A DNA stretch of 64,000 nucleotides, from positions 22,163-86,162 of the forward strand of contig JAQBPB010000073.1 of NCBI GenBank assembly GCA_028287745.1, in the 5' to 3' direction. This stretch comes from Chloroflexota bacterium (lineage in GTDB: Bacteria > Chloroflexota > Chloroflexia > Chloroheliales > Chloroheliaceae). A program made the translations under genes and the position numbers. Positions within the stretch are counted from its first letter, which is position 1, and each line of letters starts with the position of its first letter. Below the pieces are notes generated by a model. That model made no database searches. It was not told the origin of the DNA and was given only the letters and a program-made list of their open reading frames with translations. This document shows positions 6,781 through 14,882 of the stretch, piece by piece.

Positions 6781-8520
6781 TTATTCCAACTGCCAGCTGC
6801 GCAAGAAAAGCTGCCAGTTCTTCTGGCGCTGGCGGTCCTGTTGCTCCTCCGGCAGACCGTAAACCGGCCGGGCAAAGTTCGCGGGCCGCTCGACCATGCG
6901 GCTTAAGGCCGGCGATACTTTGACCGAAAAGCCTTTATCCCGGAAACCAAAACTATAGTCAAGACCCAGGGCGTAAGGGAAGCGGAAATGTTCATCCATA
7001 AACCCGGCTTCATCGGCCAGCGCCCGCCGGAAGCACAGGACGCTGCCTTCCAGGGCTTCCACATCCAGGTCGGTGGCCTGTTTCAGGTCCAGTTCAACCG
7101 GCTCGTACCCGGTAAGTGCTCCATTTTGCCGGACCAATTTTACCGGGGAAGTGCCGAAAAGGGCCGGTTTAGCGGCTTCTTCGCGGGCCAGTTCGCGCCA
7201 GAGTTCGTCAAAATAGTCGGCAGTCAGGCGCAACCCGGCATCCAGCAGCAGCAGATAGTGGCCCCGGCCCTGCCGTAAGGCAACATTGCGGCCCGCCGCT
7301 TCGCCCAGGTTTTGCTGGGCATAGACTACCCGGAAATTGGCGTATCCCTGAGTGACGACCGCCAGGTAATCGGTGGTTTTATCCGAACTATTCATCTCGG
7401 TCACAATTACTTCAAGGGAACGGGCCGAGCGCGGCATTATTTTCAGGATACTCTCGACCGTGGTCTGCACCGCCGCCAGGTTGTTATACGCAATCAGGTT
7501 GATCGTAAAGTCATAGCGGTCCGGCTCATCCAGGTAAGAGCGGATATCCTGGCTGCGGTTAATCCGGCGCAAGGAGCGGTCGTCCTGTTCATTGGCCGGG
7601 GCCGGTTTTCCGGACAGGCTGCCCGGTTTCTGGTTTGGTCCCGGCTTGCCCGGCTTCTGGGAGCCGGGCGGCGGTTTGTTCCGGCCTTCAAAGCCGGTCA
7701 CTACCGGTTGGTTCCGTTTTGCTTCAAACTGGTTAGCCGGGCGGCGGTCGGTTGTAACCGGCGCGGGGCGGTCTTTGGCCGGTCTTTCGGGGGCGGAGGC
7801 GGGCCGAGCGTAGCTCTCTGGCAGGCCAAGCCCCTGGCTCAGGCCCAGGACCGTTGCGAAATCGGTCAAAAGGGCGAGCTTCGAAGCATCGACCAGCTCG
7901 CTTTGCAGCATCATCCAGATTGTAGCGATGGCCCGGGGTGTATTCAGGTCGTCCACCAGGAATTCATAGAAACTGTCGCGCCACTCGGCAACCCTGGCCG
8001 CATCTTTTGAAATATTAGGTAGAAACTGGGCAACTTCTTCGGCCTGGAAGCGCCGGACGTAATCTTTCAAACGTCCGAAGGCGGCGCGGGCCCCGGTCAA
8101 AGTATCGGCGCTCATTTTCAAGGGTGACGTGTAAAGGGCATTCGAGAACAGGTATAGCCGGATTTCATCAAGGGTAAACTGGTCAAGCTCGCCCACCTGG
8201 ACCGGGGAAGCAACTTTAACCAGCAGGCCGGTTGGCCCGGTAGGCCGGAAACCGCCGCCAGCCACCACTACCTGGGCCTGTTCGGGACGGTCCACCAATT
8301 TGGCCCGGCCCTCGGTACGGCGGGCTAACCGTCTAAGCAGGTCCCCGATTAAATAGACCCGCAAAGCGGTCAGGTCGGGGAAAGCACTCAAAGCCGGTGG
8401 ACTGGCCTGGGATAGGCTTGACCCCGGTAAGGGTAAGTCCAGGTAGACCCGCAAAGGGTCAGGCGGTGGGAGTGTTTCTTTACGGTTGGTCCAACCGTTT
8501 AATACTTTAATTTTTTCCAT
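6781..8520 (-). CDS. Fusion of a degenerate cysteinyl-tRNA-synthetase-like domain with a GT2 glycosyltransferase domain
   Basis: The first 235 residues look like a CysRS with its core removed. IKVLNGWTNRKE...LRVYLDLPLPG (4-33) resembles the CysRS start (LKIFNTLTRQKE...MYVCGITVYD). LDEIRLYLFSNALYTSPLKMS (about 117-137) matches the post-KMSKS helical region, and FYEFLVDDLNTPRAI to FATVLGLSQG (184-230) matches the DALR helices. The HIGH motif, zinc ligands and KMSKS loop are absent. A Pro/Lys-rich linker (240-330) follows, then a GT2 fold (337-560: INLIAYNN, NLGEAAGRNVALRQGRG) in which the metal-binding DxD is replaced by LLDAGL. The ATG at 8520 has AGAGGT 7 nt upstream; a TTG directly before it is an alternative start. 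The gene is coupled to the downstream padR. The function is unknown, perhaps a binding protein and not an enzyme. Confidence 0.75.
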   Translation of the reverse strand: MEKIKVLNGWTNRKETLPPPDPLRVYLDLPLPGSSLSQASPPALSAFPDLTALRVYLIGDLLRRLARRTEGRAKLVDRPEQAQVVVAGGGFRPTGPTGLLVKVASPVQVGELDQFTLDEIRLYLFSNALYTSPLKMSADTLTGARAAFGRLKDYVRRFQAEEVAQFLPNISKDAARVAEWRDSFYEFLVDDLNTPRAIATIWMMLQSELVDASKLALLTDFATVLGLSQGLGLPESYARPASAPERPAKDRPAPVTTDRRPANQFEAKRNQPVVTGFEGRNKPPPGSQKPGKPGPNQKPGSLSGKPAPANEQDDRSLRRINRSQDIRSYLDEPDRYDFTINLIAYNNLAAVQTTVESILKIMPRSARSLEVIVTEMNSSDKTTDYLAVVTQGYANFRVVYAQQNLGEAAGRNVALRQGRGHYLLLLDAGLRLTADYFDELWRELAREEAAKPALFGTSPVKLVRQNGALTGYEPVELDLKQATDLDVEALEGSVLCFRRALADEAGFMDEHFRFPYALGLDYSFGFRDKGFSVKVSPALSRMVERPANFARPVYGLPEEQQDRQRQKNWQLFLRSWQLE

Positions 8521-8618
8521 CAAGATACCTCTAGCACAAGGCCCGTCCCTGGCTCAAACCATCCCTGGCCGCGTATTTACAGCGAAGTGGGTGACGGCGA
8601 GCAAAACCGCTTTACAGC

Positions 8619-8642
8619 AAAAACCGCCCACAAGAAGGGCGG
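8619..8642 (-). terminator. Promoter-proximal intrinsic terminator (possible attenuator)
   Basis: On the minus strand, CCGCCC (8642-8637) pairs with GGGCGG (8629-8624), followed by five T (8623-8619). It lies about 18 nt after the predicted transcription start and about 100 nt before the coding region at 8520. No minus-strand gene lies upstream that it could serve, so read-through control or a very short RNA is implied. Confidence 0.6.
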
Positions 8643-8666
8643 CGTTTAGTCTTATTGATATAACTG

Positions 8667-8672
8667 ATTATA
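8667..8672 (-). promoter_or_regulatory. Extended -10 promoter for the GT2-padR unit
   Basis: The minus strand reads CTGTGCTATAAT, a perfect -10 with the TGn extension. No good -35 is visible 16-18 bp upstream. Transcription should start near 8660. Confidence 0.6.
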
Positions 8673-8769
8673 GCACAGAACCTCCCAAAAGTATGTAACC
8701 CCGGTCCTATTCGGCGGGGAAACCCGGTGCTAAAATAACGGAATAGCTGATTTTAGCCAGTTTTTAAGG

Positions 8770-8775
8770 TATAAT
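8770..8775 (+). promoter_or_regulatory. -10 element of the dnaJ-like gene
   Basis: TATAAT lies 38 bp before the ATG at 8814, giving a leader of about 32 nt. The -35 region is poor. Confidence 0.5.
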
Positions 8776-8813
8776 TTACGCTTGGCTGAAAGCCAGAGGT
8801 AACGGAAGGGACT

Positions 8814-9716
8814 ATGCACAAACGCACACATTACGAGGTCTTAGAAATAGACCGGAATGCGGCACCGGCAAAGATTAAAGCGCAGCACCGCATGCTGGTA
8901 AAACGCTACCATCCTGACTTGAACCCGGGCGACCCCCGGGCGTCCCAACAGTTCCGGGAAGTTCAGGCGGCTTATGATGTCCTTTCGGACCAGGACAAGC
9001 GCCGCCTTTATGATGAAACACTGCGCGTTGACCCGTTAGAAAATTTTGACGTCTACCGGGAAAGCCCCAAGAGCTATCACCAGTATGTGGCCCGCCAGCA
9101 GCCGCGCACCAAGCGGAGCACCCGGCCGGTCACCCGCCCGTCCCAACCGCGCGCGGCTTATTCGATTTATACGGTTTTCCTGACGCTGAAGGAGTTGTTC
9201 AGGGGCGCCCGCCGCACTTTAACCGTCGGGCAGACTTATACCTGCGGGCGCTGCCGTGGCACCGGCAAGGTGGATTTTCTAACCTGCAAGCGCTGCGGCG
9301 GTTACGGCTTTATGGTCAGTTATTCCAAGCAAGAAATAATTATCCCGCCGGGCTTGCAGCCGGATATGCAAATCCGGATAGACCTGAACCAGGGCCAGCC
9401 GGAAGACGAACTGCTGGACGCGCCTATCCGGACCAATATTTCGGTGACAATCCGGTTGGACGATAGCGGGCCGTTTGAAATGCGCGACAACCAGGTTTAT
9501 ACTACCGCCCATGTCCCGGCCGACTTGCTGGAAACCGGCGGGAATTGGACCATCCCAGACCCGGTGGAGGACGAATTTACTTTCGCAATTCCACCGAATA
9601 CACCCAGCGGCACAACTTTGAAACTGCGCAAGCACGGCCTGCGGCTGGGCGCATCTTCAAGACGGGGCCATCTGTACTGTACCGTTTTGGCGGCTAATAT
9701 GACCGGAAAGGATTAG
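8814..9716 (+). CDS. DnaJ-like co-chaperone with shortened zinc finger
   Basis: Stimulates Hsp70 ATPase activity. The J domain (1-70) has the HPD tripeptide in VKRYHPDLNPGD and the RRLYDE end. A basic linker follows, then a zinc-binding segment CGRCRGTGK...CKRCGGYGF (about 143-164) with only two CxxCxGxG-type motifs where full DnaJ has four, so it probably binds one zinc. The C-terminal substrate-binding region follows (PPGLQPDMQIRI, IPPNTPSGTTLKLRKHGL). At 300 aa it is shorter than type I DnaJ (about 375) and lacks the dimerisation tail. The ATG has GGAAGGG just upstream. It does not sit next to dnaK or grpE and is probably a specialised paralogue. Confidence 0.88.
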   Translation: MHKRTHYEVLEIDRNAAPAKIKAQHRMLVKRYHPDLNPGDPRASQQFREVQAAYDVLSDQDKRRLYDETLRVDPLENFDVYRESPKSYHQYVARQQPRTKRSTRPVTRPSQPRAAYSIYTVFLTLKELFRGARRTLTVGQTYTCGRCRGTGKVDFLTCKRCGGYGFMVSYSKQEIIIPPGLQPDMQIRIDLNQGQPEDELLDAPIRTNISVTIRLDDSGPFEMRDNQVYTTAHVPADLLETGGNWTIPDPVEDEFTFAIPPNTPSGTTLKLRKHGLRLGASSRRGHLYCTVLAANMTGKD

Positions 9717-9725
9717 TTTAAAGTA

Positions 9726-9935
9726 ATGAAGACAACCCATAAGGCGGTTTGCAAATACGAGGACGGCAGCCAGGATGAGGCGACAGTGGTTATTGTGGCC
9801 GAAGGCGGCACAATCTTCCAGGTTTCCTGGGAAATAAGCAACGGAGAAAAAGACCGGATTGTCCTGGAAGCGGACTCCGATCAAGAAGCTTTTGAAATCT
9901 GGTGTGAAGAGAACGGTTTCGAACCGGCGGCCTGA
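9726..9935 (+). CDS. Small conserved-looking protein, unknown
   Basis: A 69-aa acidic protein starting MKTTHKAVCKYEDGSQDEA and ending EENGFEPAA. It begins 9 bp after the dnaJ-like stop codon and is very likely co-transcribed. No motif is recognised; the alternating strand pattern (ATVVIVAEGGTIFQVSWEI) suggests a small beta fold. The codon use matches its neighbours. Any functional link to the co-chaperone is only by position. Confidence 0.6.
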   Translation: MKTTHKAVCKYEDGSQDEATVVIVAEGGTIFQVSWEISNGEKDRIVLEADSDQEAFEIWCEENGFEPAA

Positions 9936-9994
9936 GCAAAAGCCTTTTTAAGGGGCGGCGCTGGCAGCCGGGCCACCCCTTGCAGGATAGTTGT

Positions 9995-10189
9995 TTAGTG
10001 AACCCGGCGGTCAACCAGGTTTTCGTTTTCGTCGTAGCGTTCTTCGATGACTACCCCGCCCGGCTCGTTATCACGCAGGTAAACCCGGAAAGTATCGTTA
10101 GGGTTGGCATAGTCCATGTTATCGCGGATTACCTGTAAAATGATTTTCAGGTCGTCTTTGCTGCCTTCAATATTAGCAATAAACTTCAC
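9995..10189 (-). CDS. Small protein, unknown
   Basis: A 64-aa protein, MKFIANIEGSKDDLKIIL at the start and rich in charged residues. It starts with GTG at 10189, with AAAGGAT 7 nt upstream, which supports it as a real gene. It follows the 110-aa gene at 10289-10627 on the same strand by about 100 bp. No family was recognised. Confidence 0.6.
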   Translation of the reverse strand: MKFIANIEGSKDDLKIILQVIRDNMDYANPNDTFRVYLRDNEPGGVVIEERYDENENLVDRRVH

Positions 10190-10288
10190 GGAACCATCCT
10201 TTCACTTCAGTGGACTTTCGCCGGAACAGGCCAGCCGGTAAATTCTGCCGGGCTTTCCGGCCCGGCACGAAAGTCTGTATTACAAATT

Positions 10289-10627
10289 TCAGGCATTTTC
10301 CCCGGTCGGGTAAAAGAAAACGTTATAGACATTTTCCTTGATGGCCTGTAAACATTCTTCCAGGTGGCCGGCCACATCCAGGTCCTGCCATTTTTTATTG
10401 TCGCGGTAATAGGACAACACAAACAGGCTGCTGGCCGTATCGACCGGGCTGACCCTGGCCCAGGGCGCATAATAGCCCTGCCAGCGTTCGAGGCCATCGG
10501 GGACGACATATTCATACAAAGTAAGCGTGCCCCGGCGGTCTTCGCCCAGGATATCGGCCCAGGCCGGATTATTTCCAATAAACTCCTGGGCGCGCTTTAA
10601 TAACTCGCTTATTCCAACAATTCGCAT
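10289..10627 (-). CDS. Hypothetical protein (112 aa), probably leaderless
   Basis: No family recognised. The protein starts MRIVGISELLKRAQEFIG and contains WADILGEDRRGTLTLYEY and AGHLEECLQAIKENVYN. An in-frame GTG at 10678 would add 17 residues, but a promoter lies inside that extension: TTGCCC (10657-10662) and TACACT (10634-10639), 17 bp apart, with transcription expected at or within a base of the ATG at 10627. No Shine-Dalgarno sequence precedes that ATG, which fits a leaderless mRNA. The gene is divergent from yvcK. Confidence 0.6.
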   Translation of the reverse strand: MRIVGISELLKRAQEFIGNNPAWADILGEDRRGTLTLYEYVVPDGLERWQGYYAPWARVSPVDTASSLFVLSYYRDNKKWQDLDVAGHLEECLQAIKENVYNVFFYPTGENA

Positions 10628-10633
10628 GGTAAA

Positions 10634-10662
10634 AGTGTAGCACGAACGGCCACGCGGGGCAA
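10634..10662 (-). promoter_or_regulatory. Promoter for the leaderless minus-strand gene
   Basis: -35 TTGCCC, 17-bp spacer, -10 TACACT on the minus strand. The -10 ends 6 nt before the ATG at 10627. Confidence 0.5.
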
Positions 10663-10686
10663 TTATAAGGCTATACACTGCCTAAT

Positions 10687-10715
10687 TTGCCCTGGCTTCC
10701 ATTCAAGTTTATAAT
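10687..10715 (+). promoter_or_regulatory. Promoter of yvcK
   Basis: -35 TTGCCC (10687-10692), 17-bp spacer, -10 TATAAT (10710-10715). It uses the same -35 hexamer as the divergent promoter 25 bp away. Confidence 0.7.
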
Positions 10716-10801
10716 CCTTTCGAAGACTTGAAGATTAGGCGGGTAAATACCGCTAATAAGCAGTTTTAAATAAGCCTGGAACAAGGATTTCTCAAAATTA
10801 T

Positions 10802-11797
10802 ATGGTGCAACCCTCAAAATTCGAAACCTCCGAGAATAAGTTACCCAACGTAGTAGTGGTGGGTGGCGGCACCGGGGTTTCTACGGTGTTGAGTTACCTG
10901 AAGAAAGTTGCCAACGTTACGGCGATTGTTTCTATGATGGATAGTGGCGGCAGCAGTGGGCGCTTGCGTGATGAACACGGCGTCTTACCGCCTGGAGATA
11001 TTTTAAAGTGCCTGACCGAGCTCCTGCCCGATGACGAGCGCAGCCACAAATGGGCCGATTTCCTCAACTACCGCTTTCAGAAAGGGGAAGGTCTAAAGGG
11101 CCATTCCCTGGGTAACTTGCTCCTGACCGCTGCCTACGATTGGGAAGGCGGCACTTCTAACGGCATTGAAGCCCTTTCATGGTTATTAAATATTGAAGGC
11201 CGGGTTTTGCCGGTTACGCTCAATAACGTCGAACTGATTGCCCGGCTTTCGGATGGACGGGAAGTTATCGGGGAAACTCATATTGATTTGCGCACCCAGG
11301 ACCTTGACCGCAAGATCGAGTACATCCGGCTTTCGCGGCGGGCCCAGATCTTCCGGCCAGTAGTCGAAGCGGTCCGCAATGCCGATAAAATCGTTATCGG
11401 ACCGGGCAGTCTTTTTACCAGTATTCTGCCTAATTTCCTGGTGGAAGGCCTGGCTGAAGCCTTAAAAGAAAGTAAAGCAACCAAAATCTACATCTGCAAC
11501 CTGGTAACTGACCCGGCGGAAACCGATGGGTATAAAGCTTCTGATTTCGTGCAGAAAATAACCGAATACCTGTCCGATAACGATAAGCTGGATTACGTTG
11601 TGGTAAATAACGGCCCGGTGAGTGAGCTGGCCCTGCGGATGTACGAAACGGAAGGGAAGTACCCGGTAGAAGTCGATTTGTCCGAACAATCGGACCTGGT
11701 GCGGAAAAAAGTGATTTTAGGAGCCCTTTGCCGTGGCAAAGAAGTTTTACGCCATGACAGCAAAATTCTGGCCCAGACCATCCTGAACCTGGAGTAA
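10802..11797 (+). CDS. yvcK: YvcK/CofD-like gluconeogenesis factor
   Basis: A UDP-sugar-binding regulator needed for growth on gluconeogenic carbon sources and for normal cell-wall synthesis in Bacillus. Seen: the N-terminal nucleotide-binding [51 protein letters not shown], and [18 protein letters not shown] with [11 protein letters not shown]. The length of 331 aa matches the family. Unlike many Firmicutes, rapZ and whiA are not next to it; an Lrp/AsnC-type regulator follows after 5 bp. The start ATG lacks a strong ribosome-binding site (AAGGAT about 14 nt upstream). Confidence 0.93.
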   Translation: MVQPSKFETSENKLPNVVVVGGGTGVSTVLSYLKKVANVTAIVSMMDSGGSSGRLRDEHGVLPPGDILKCLTELLPDDERSHKWADFLNYRFQKGEGLKGHSLGNLLLTAAYDWEGGTSNGIEALSWLLNIEGRVLPVTLNNVELIARLSDGREVIGETHIDLRTQDLDRKIEYIRLSRRAQIFRPVVEAVRNADKIVIGPGSLFTSILPNFLVEGLAEALKESKATKIYICNLVTDPAETDGYKASDFVQKITEYLSDNDKLDYVVVNNGPVSELALRMYETEGKYPVEVDLSEQSDLVRKKVILGALCRGKEVLRHDSKILAQTILNLE

Positions 11798-11802
11798 TAA
11801 GC

Positions 11803-12264
11803 ATGATTCCTTTAGATGAAATTGACCGCACAATTTTGCGCATTCTGTTAGCGAATGGCAAAACCTCACAGGCGGACATTGCCGAACAGGTCGGAATTAA
11901 AGCTCCTTCCGTCTTTGAGCGAATCAAGAAGCTGCAAGACCGGGGGATTATTACCGGGTACAGCGCCTGCGTGGACGGCACCAAACTGGGTAAAAACCTG
12001 ACGGCTTTTATCAGTGTTACCCTGGAAGGCGGGGCGCGTTACGCTGACGAAAGCAGCATAATCGAGTCGATCAGGGCCGAAAATTCCATCGAAGAGTGCC
12101 ATATTGTAGCCGGTGAAGAGTCTTTTATCATCAAAGCCCGGGTTAGCACGCCCCTGGAATTGCAACAATTGACTACCCGCTTGCGCCGGATGGAAGGGGT
12201 TGCCAATACCCGCACCACGGTAGCGCTAACCACCCCGATTGACCGGCCACTTTCTATTGAATAA
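11803..12264 (+). CDS. Lrp/AsnC-family transcriptional regulator
   Basis: Dimeric or octameric regulator responding to amino acids or similar ligands. The N-terminal helix-turn-helix reads LDEIDRTILRILLANGKTSQ and VGIKAPSVFERIKKLQDRG; a RAM/ligand-binding domain follows (about 70-150, IEECHIVAGEESFIIKARV). The length of 153 aa is standard. It starts 5 bp after the yvcK stop, so the two form an operon. Targets are unknown. Confidence 0.92.
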   Translation: MIPLDEIDRTILRILLANGKTSQADIAEQVGIKAPSVFERIKKLQDRGIITGYSACVDGTKLGKNLTAFISVTLEGGARYADESSIIESIRAENSIEECHIVAGEESFIIKARVSTPLELQQLTTRLRRMEGVANTRTTVALTTPIDRPLSIE

Positions 12265-12345
12265 ACGCAAACATTAGTTTTTCATTATTTAAAACGGGTT
12301 TATTTGTTGTCGATCAGCTTACTTTACATCTTTTTGTAAAAACAT

Positions 12346-12374
12346 TTGACAAATATATAGAGTCCGTTTATATT
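12346..12374 (+). promoter_or_regulatory. Strong sigma-70-type promoter
   Basis: -35 TTGACA (12346-12351), 17-bp spacer, -10 TATATT (12369-12374). Transcription should start near 12381, upstream of the zinc-ribbon gene. Confidence 0.75.
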
Positions 12375-12471
12375 AGATAGCAACTGTGTGGATTTATCCA
12401 CGGCTGCTGAGCCAAACAAACCCTAACAATCTCGGGTTAAAAGTTTAAATAGATTCAACGAGAGTAAAACT

Positions 12472-13467
12472 ATTCGAAACTATAACTATCCTGTTTACGA
12501 TGATCTAGACGATTTTGAAGAGCCTGTACAGCTTCCTAAACGTCTTCCTCAACAGGAGTGCCTCCGTTGTGGAAATGAATTTCCCGGTGGCCTCAAACGC
12601 TGTACAGCGTGCGGCCTGGACAACTCGCGAGCTTTCATTCGCCCGGAGATAGCCTCTCCCTGGCCTGGTTTTACACGGGGGGTCATAGAATGCAACAGTT
12701 GTGGTTATTCTACCCCTGACGAATTGGCCCGGCGCGGTCGAATACAGAAATGCAGCCAGTGTTCCAAAGTATTGTACATTCCCAGCGGCCTCTACCGGAT
12801 TATGCCAGGAGCGGCCGGGCAGCCGGTGCCGCATTACCAGCGGTCTCACGGGTTCTTCTGGTGGTTGCAGGACCGGATTGGCGCACGCCTTAACAAGTTC
12901 TCACGCAACCGCTATCGTCTACCCATAGCATTACTGATCGTCCTGATGGGCGTTGGGTTACTCCTTGGTTTAAATTACCTCAAGAACCAGGTGCCACCGC
13001 CGCCGGTCAAAGAATCCGAACTGTTCATTTATTACAAAAGTGTTCTCGCTATTGATAAAAAATTAGTAGTAGCCGAGGACGAATTTGATAAAGGTTCAGG
13101 TGGGAAGCCCTCAGGTATAGTCGATTTTGCCGACAAAGCTACCCCGAATAACAAGGTCCGGTTCGTCCGGGCCGCTGACCGGATGGTGAAGCAGGTCGAA
13201 GGCTTTTTGACCGAGGTGTACGCCATGGGCAGCACGCTGCCAGCAGGCGCCGAAGCAAACTATGCCAAGCTCAAACTTAAGCTGGAAGAATACCAGAAGT
13301 TTTACGCCCGGCTAAAAGATGGGGTGGAGTTGAAGAACGAAGACCGTTGGAAGGAAGCTTTCGCCGGGGCCGAAGTTCTTAAACAGGCCAGAACCGACGA
13401 GGAACAGACCTTTAACCAGCTCCAGGCGGTTGTTCTTAAACCAACCCAAATTACACCTAAAGCCTGA
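12472..13467 (+). CDS. Zinc-ribbon membrane-anchored protein, non-standard start
   Basis: Two pairs of CxxC motifs lie N-terminally: QECLRCG and KRCTACG, then ECNSCG and KCSQCS. A single membrane helix follows (PIALLIVLMGVGLLLGLN) and then a coiled, charged extracytoplasmic part. The first in-frame ATG, GTG or TTG is TTG at 12724, inside the second ribbon, but the zinc-ribbon coding continues upstream in the same frame without a stop back to a TAA at 12424. No canonical start exists between. ATT at 12472, with GAGAG 7 nt before it, is the best candidate; an upstream frameshift or a sequencing error is an alternative. Function unknown. Confidence 0.6.
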   Translation: MRNYNYPVYDDLDDFEEPVQLPKRLPQQECLRCGNEFPGGLKRCTACGLDNSRAFIRPEIASPWPGFTRGVIECNSCGYSTPDELARRGRIQKCSQCSKVLYIPSGLYRIMPGAAGQPVPHYQRSHGFFWWLQDRIGARLNKFSRNRYRLPIALLIVLMGVGLLLGLNYLKNQVPPPPVKESELFIYYKSVLAIDKKLVVAEDEFDKGSGGKPSGIVDFADKATPNNKVRFVRAADRMVKQVEGFLTEVYAMGSTLPAGAEANYAKLKLKLEEYQKFYARLKDGVELKNEDRWKEAFAGAEVLKQARTDEEQTFNQLQAVVLKPTQITPKA

Positions 13468-13474
13468 CGGAAAT

Positions 13475-13843
13475 ATGACCTGGCGTTTAACCGTAACCTC
13501 AATTTTTCTTTTTAGTGGAATCCTGGCAGGCTGGTTTGTCTTTAACGGACAACCGGCCAGCGCCAAAACCGATGCGGCTAGTCGCCATTCCAGGGATATA
13601 GCCGCTTTTGGCTCTATTTTCGCCCAGGCTGCCACTACCGCCGCGCCCGCTGCCACACCGACACCCGTACCACCTACACCGACCCCGGTACCGCCTACTC
13701 CAACTCCCGCAGCCAGCCATTCAACCGGGAGAGCGGGCAGTGGATTGCCGGTCGTGCCTATCTTCCTGGGGCTAATGTTCCTGGGACTGGTGCTGGCGGT
13801 TAGTTTACCAATGGTTCGCTCACGTTTTGGCCGCCGTAAATAA
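13475..13843 (+). CDS. Small surface protein with Pro-Thr stalk and two membrane segments
   Basis: A 122-aa protein with a signal or membrane helix at the N-terminus (SIFLFSGILAGWFVFN), an Ala/Thr/Pro stalk with repeated PTPVPP, and a C-terminal helix (VVPIFLGLMFLGLVLAVSL) followed by the basic end RSRFGRRK. The tail of helix plus Arg/Lys resembles sortase-type or other sorting signals, but there is no LPxTG. The ATG at 13475 lies 7 bp after the previous stop. The product is probably an anchored envelope protein of unknown role. Confidence 0.65.
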   Translation: MTWRLTVTSIFLFSGILAGWFVFNGQPASAKTDAASRHSRDIAAFGSIFAQAATTAAPAATPTPVPPTPTPVPPTPTPAASHSTGRAGSGLPVVPIFLGLMFLGLVLAVSLPMVRSRFGRRK

Positions 13844-14882
13844 ACCCCTCAAAGCTTTAATATGTTACCTGCGTAGGGCCTGGCTGGCCGCCTTTTGCCT
13901 GGTAGTCCTGGCAACTGTGCTGCCTTTACTCAGTTTCAGCCTGGGTGAACGCTACTGGCCGGGCTTTTTTTATCTGCCTTTTTATACCAATAGTGTCGTT
14001 ACCGACCCGCAGACTCCCGCCGCCATAGCCGGACTTAAACCGGAGGACCGCGTAATTGGTCTAAACGGCGTGCGCATAGAATATTTACACGAAATCACCG
14101 CCCGTCAGGGCCGGGCTGGCGGCAATATAACGCTGGTGTACGAACTTGGCCTGGAGCTGGCTTCGATAAACCTGCCGGTAGAGCGTTTAAACTGGGACCG
14201 GTTGCTTGAAAAATGGAGTGCCTTGCTGGTTGGTGGAGTTAGCCTGGCGGTCTGGGGCTGGCGCAAGCGCCAGGGGCTGGCAATGGCCGGGGCAATGCTT
14301 ATGGTGGCAAGCGGCGATTACTTGCTAAACCCGGGAGCGGGCCGGGAAAGCGGCTTTGACCCAGGCACTTTTATGAACATAGGGACCGGGGGCCTGGCTA
14401 CAGCCAAATGGTCAACCTATTTTTACTGGCCGCTCTGGCTTCTAGTCTGGCTGATAGTGGGCCTGACCCTGATAAACCAGTTGAAGGGTTTTCAAAGCCG
14501 GAAACTCTTAAGGTTTTTAAGAATCGTGGCAATTACCTGCGCGTTGAGCGGCCTGGCGGTCTATTTTTACGAAGCAGCCCGCACCGCCCGCTACAACAAC
14601 CCAGACTATATCACTTTTTACTTCCGGCTGGTCTGGTGGCCCGCCTGGGCCGCGTTGCTTGCCCTGGGCATCTGGGCCTTTATTAAAAACAAGAAGTGGC
14701 AGGGCTGGCTGGGGTTGGCCGGAATGGCCCTCTTGGTGGTTGGATACGGCGCGGTAATCCTGTATGCCGTGAAGGTGCCGGGACCCGGTCCGCAGTGGTA
14801 CGCGCTGGGCCTGGTGCTGGCCGGTTGGGCCTGGGCCTATTCCGGCAAGGCGGCAAAGCCCTTTTCGAACTCGGCCGGGTGA
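13827..14882 (+). CDS. Multi-pass membrane protein with PDZ-like segment
   Basis: Not a recognised named family. After an N-terminal helix (about 17-36) comes a PDZ-like ligand-binding stretch, TPAAIAGLKPEDRVIGLNGVRIE (about 63-85), of the kind seen in membrane proteases. Then follow six or more membrane helices to residue 345. No HEXXH, Ser/Lys or other protease active site was found. The proposed TTG start at 13827 overlaps the previous gene by 17 bp, giving coupling. It overlaps the 3' end of the convergent gene at 14837 by 46 bp. Confidence 0.7.
   Translation: MAAVNKPLKALICYLRRAWLAAFCLVVLATVLPLLSFSLGERYWPGFFYLPFYTNSVVTDPQTPAAIAGLKPEDRVIGLNGVRIEYLHEITARQGRAGGNITLVYELGLELASINLPVERLNWDRLLEKWSALLVGGVSLAVWGWRKRQGLAMAGAMLMVASGDYLLNPGAGRESGFDPGTFMNIGTGGLATAKWSTYFYWPLWLLVWLIVGLTLINQLKGFQSRKLLRFLRIVAITCALSGLAVYFYEAARTARYNNPDYITFYFRLVWWPAWAALLALGIWAFIKNKKWQGWLGLAGMALLVVGYGAVILYAVKVPGPGPQWYALGLVLAGWAWAYSGKAAKPFSNSAG

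Noticed and set aside
9950..9983. Hairpin AAGGGG...CCCCTT between two convergent small genes
   Set aside because: No T-run follows the stem on either strand, so I do not call it a terminator.
12724..13467. TTG at 12724 as the start of the zinc-ribbon gene
   Set aside because: It would remove three of four CxxC motifs whose coding is clear upstream in the same frame.
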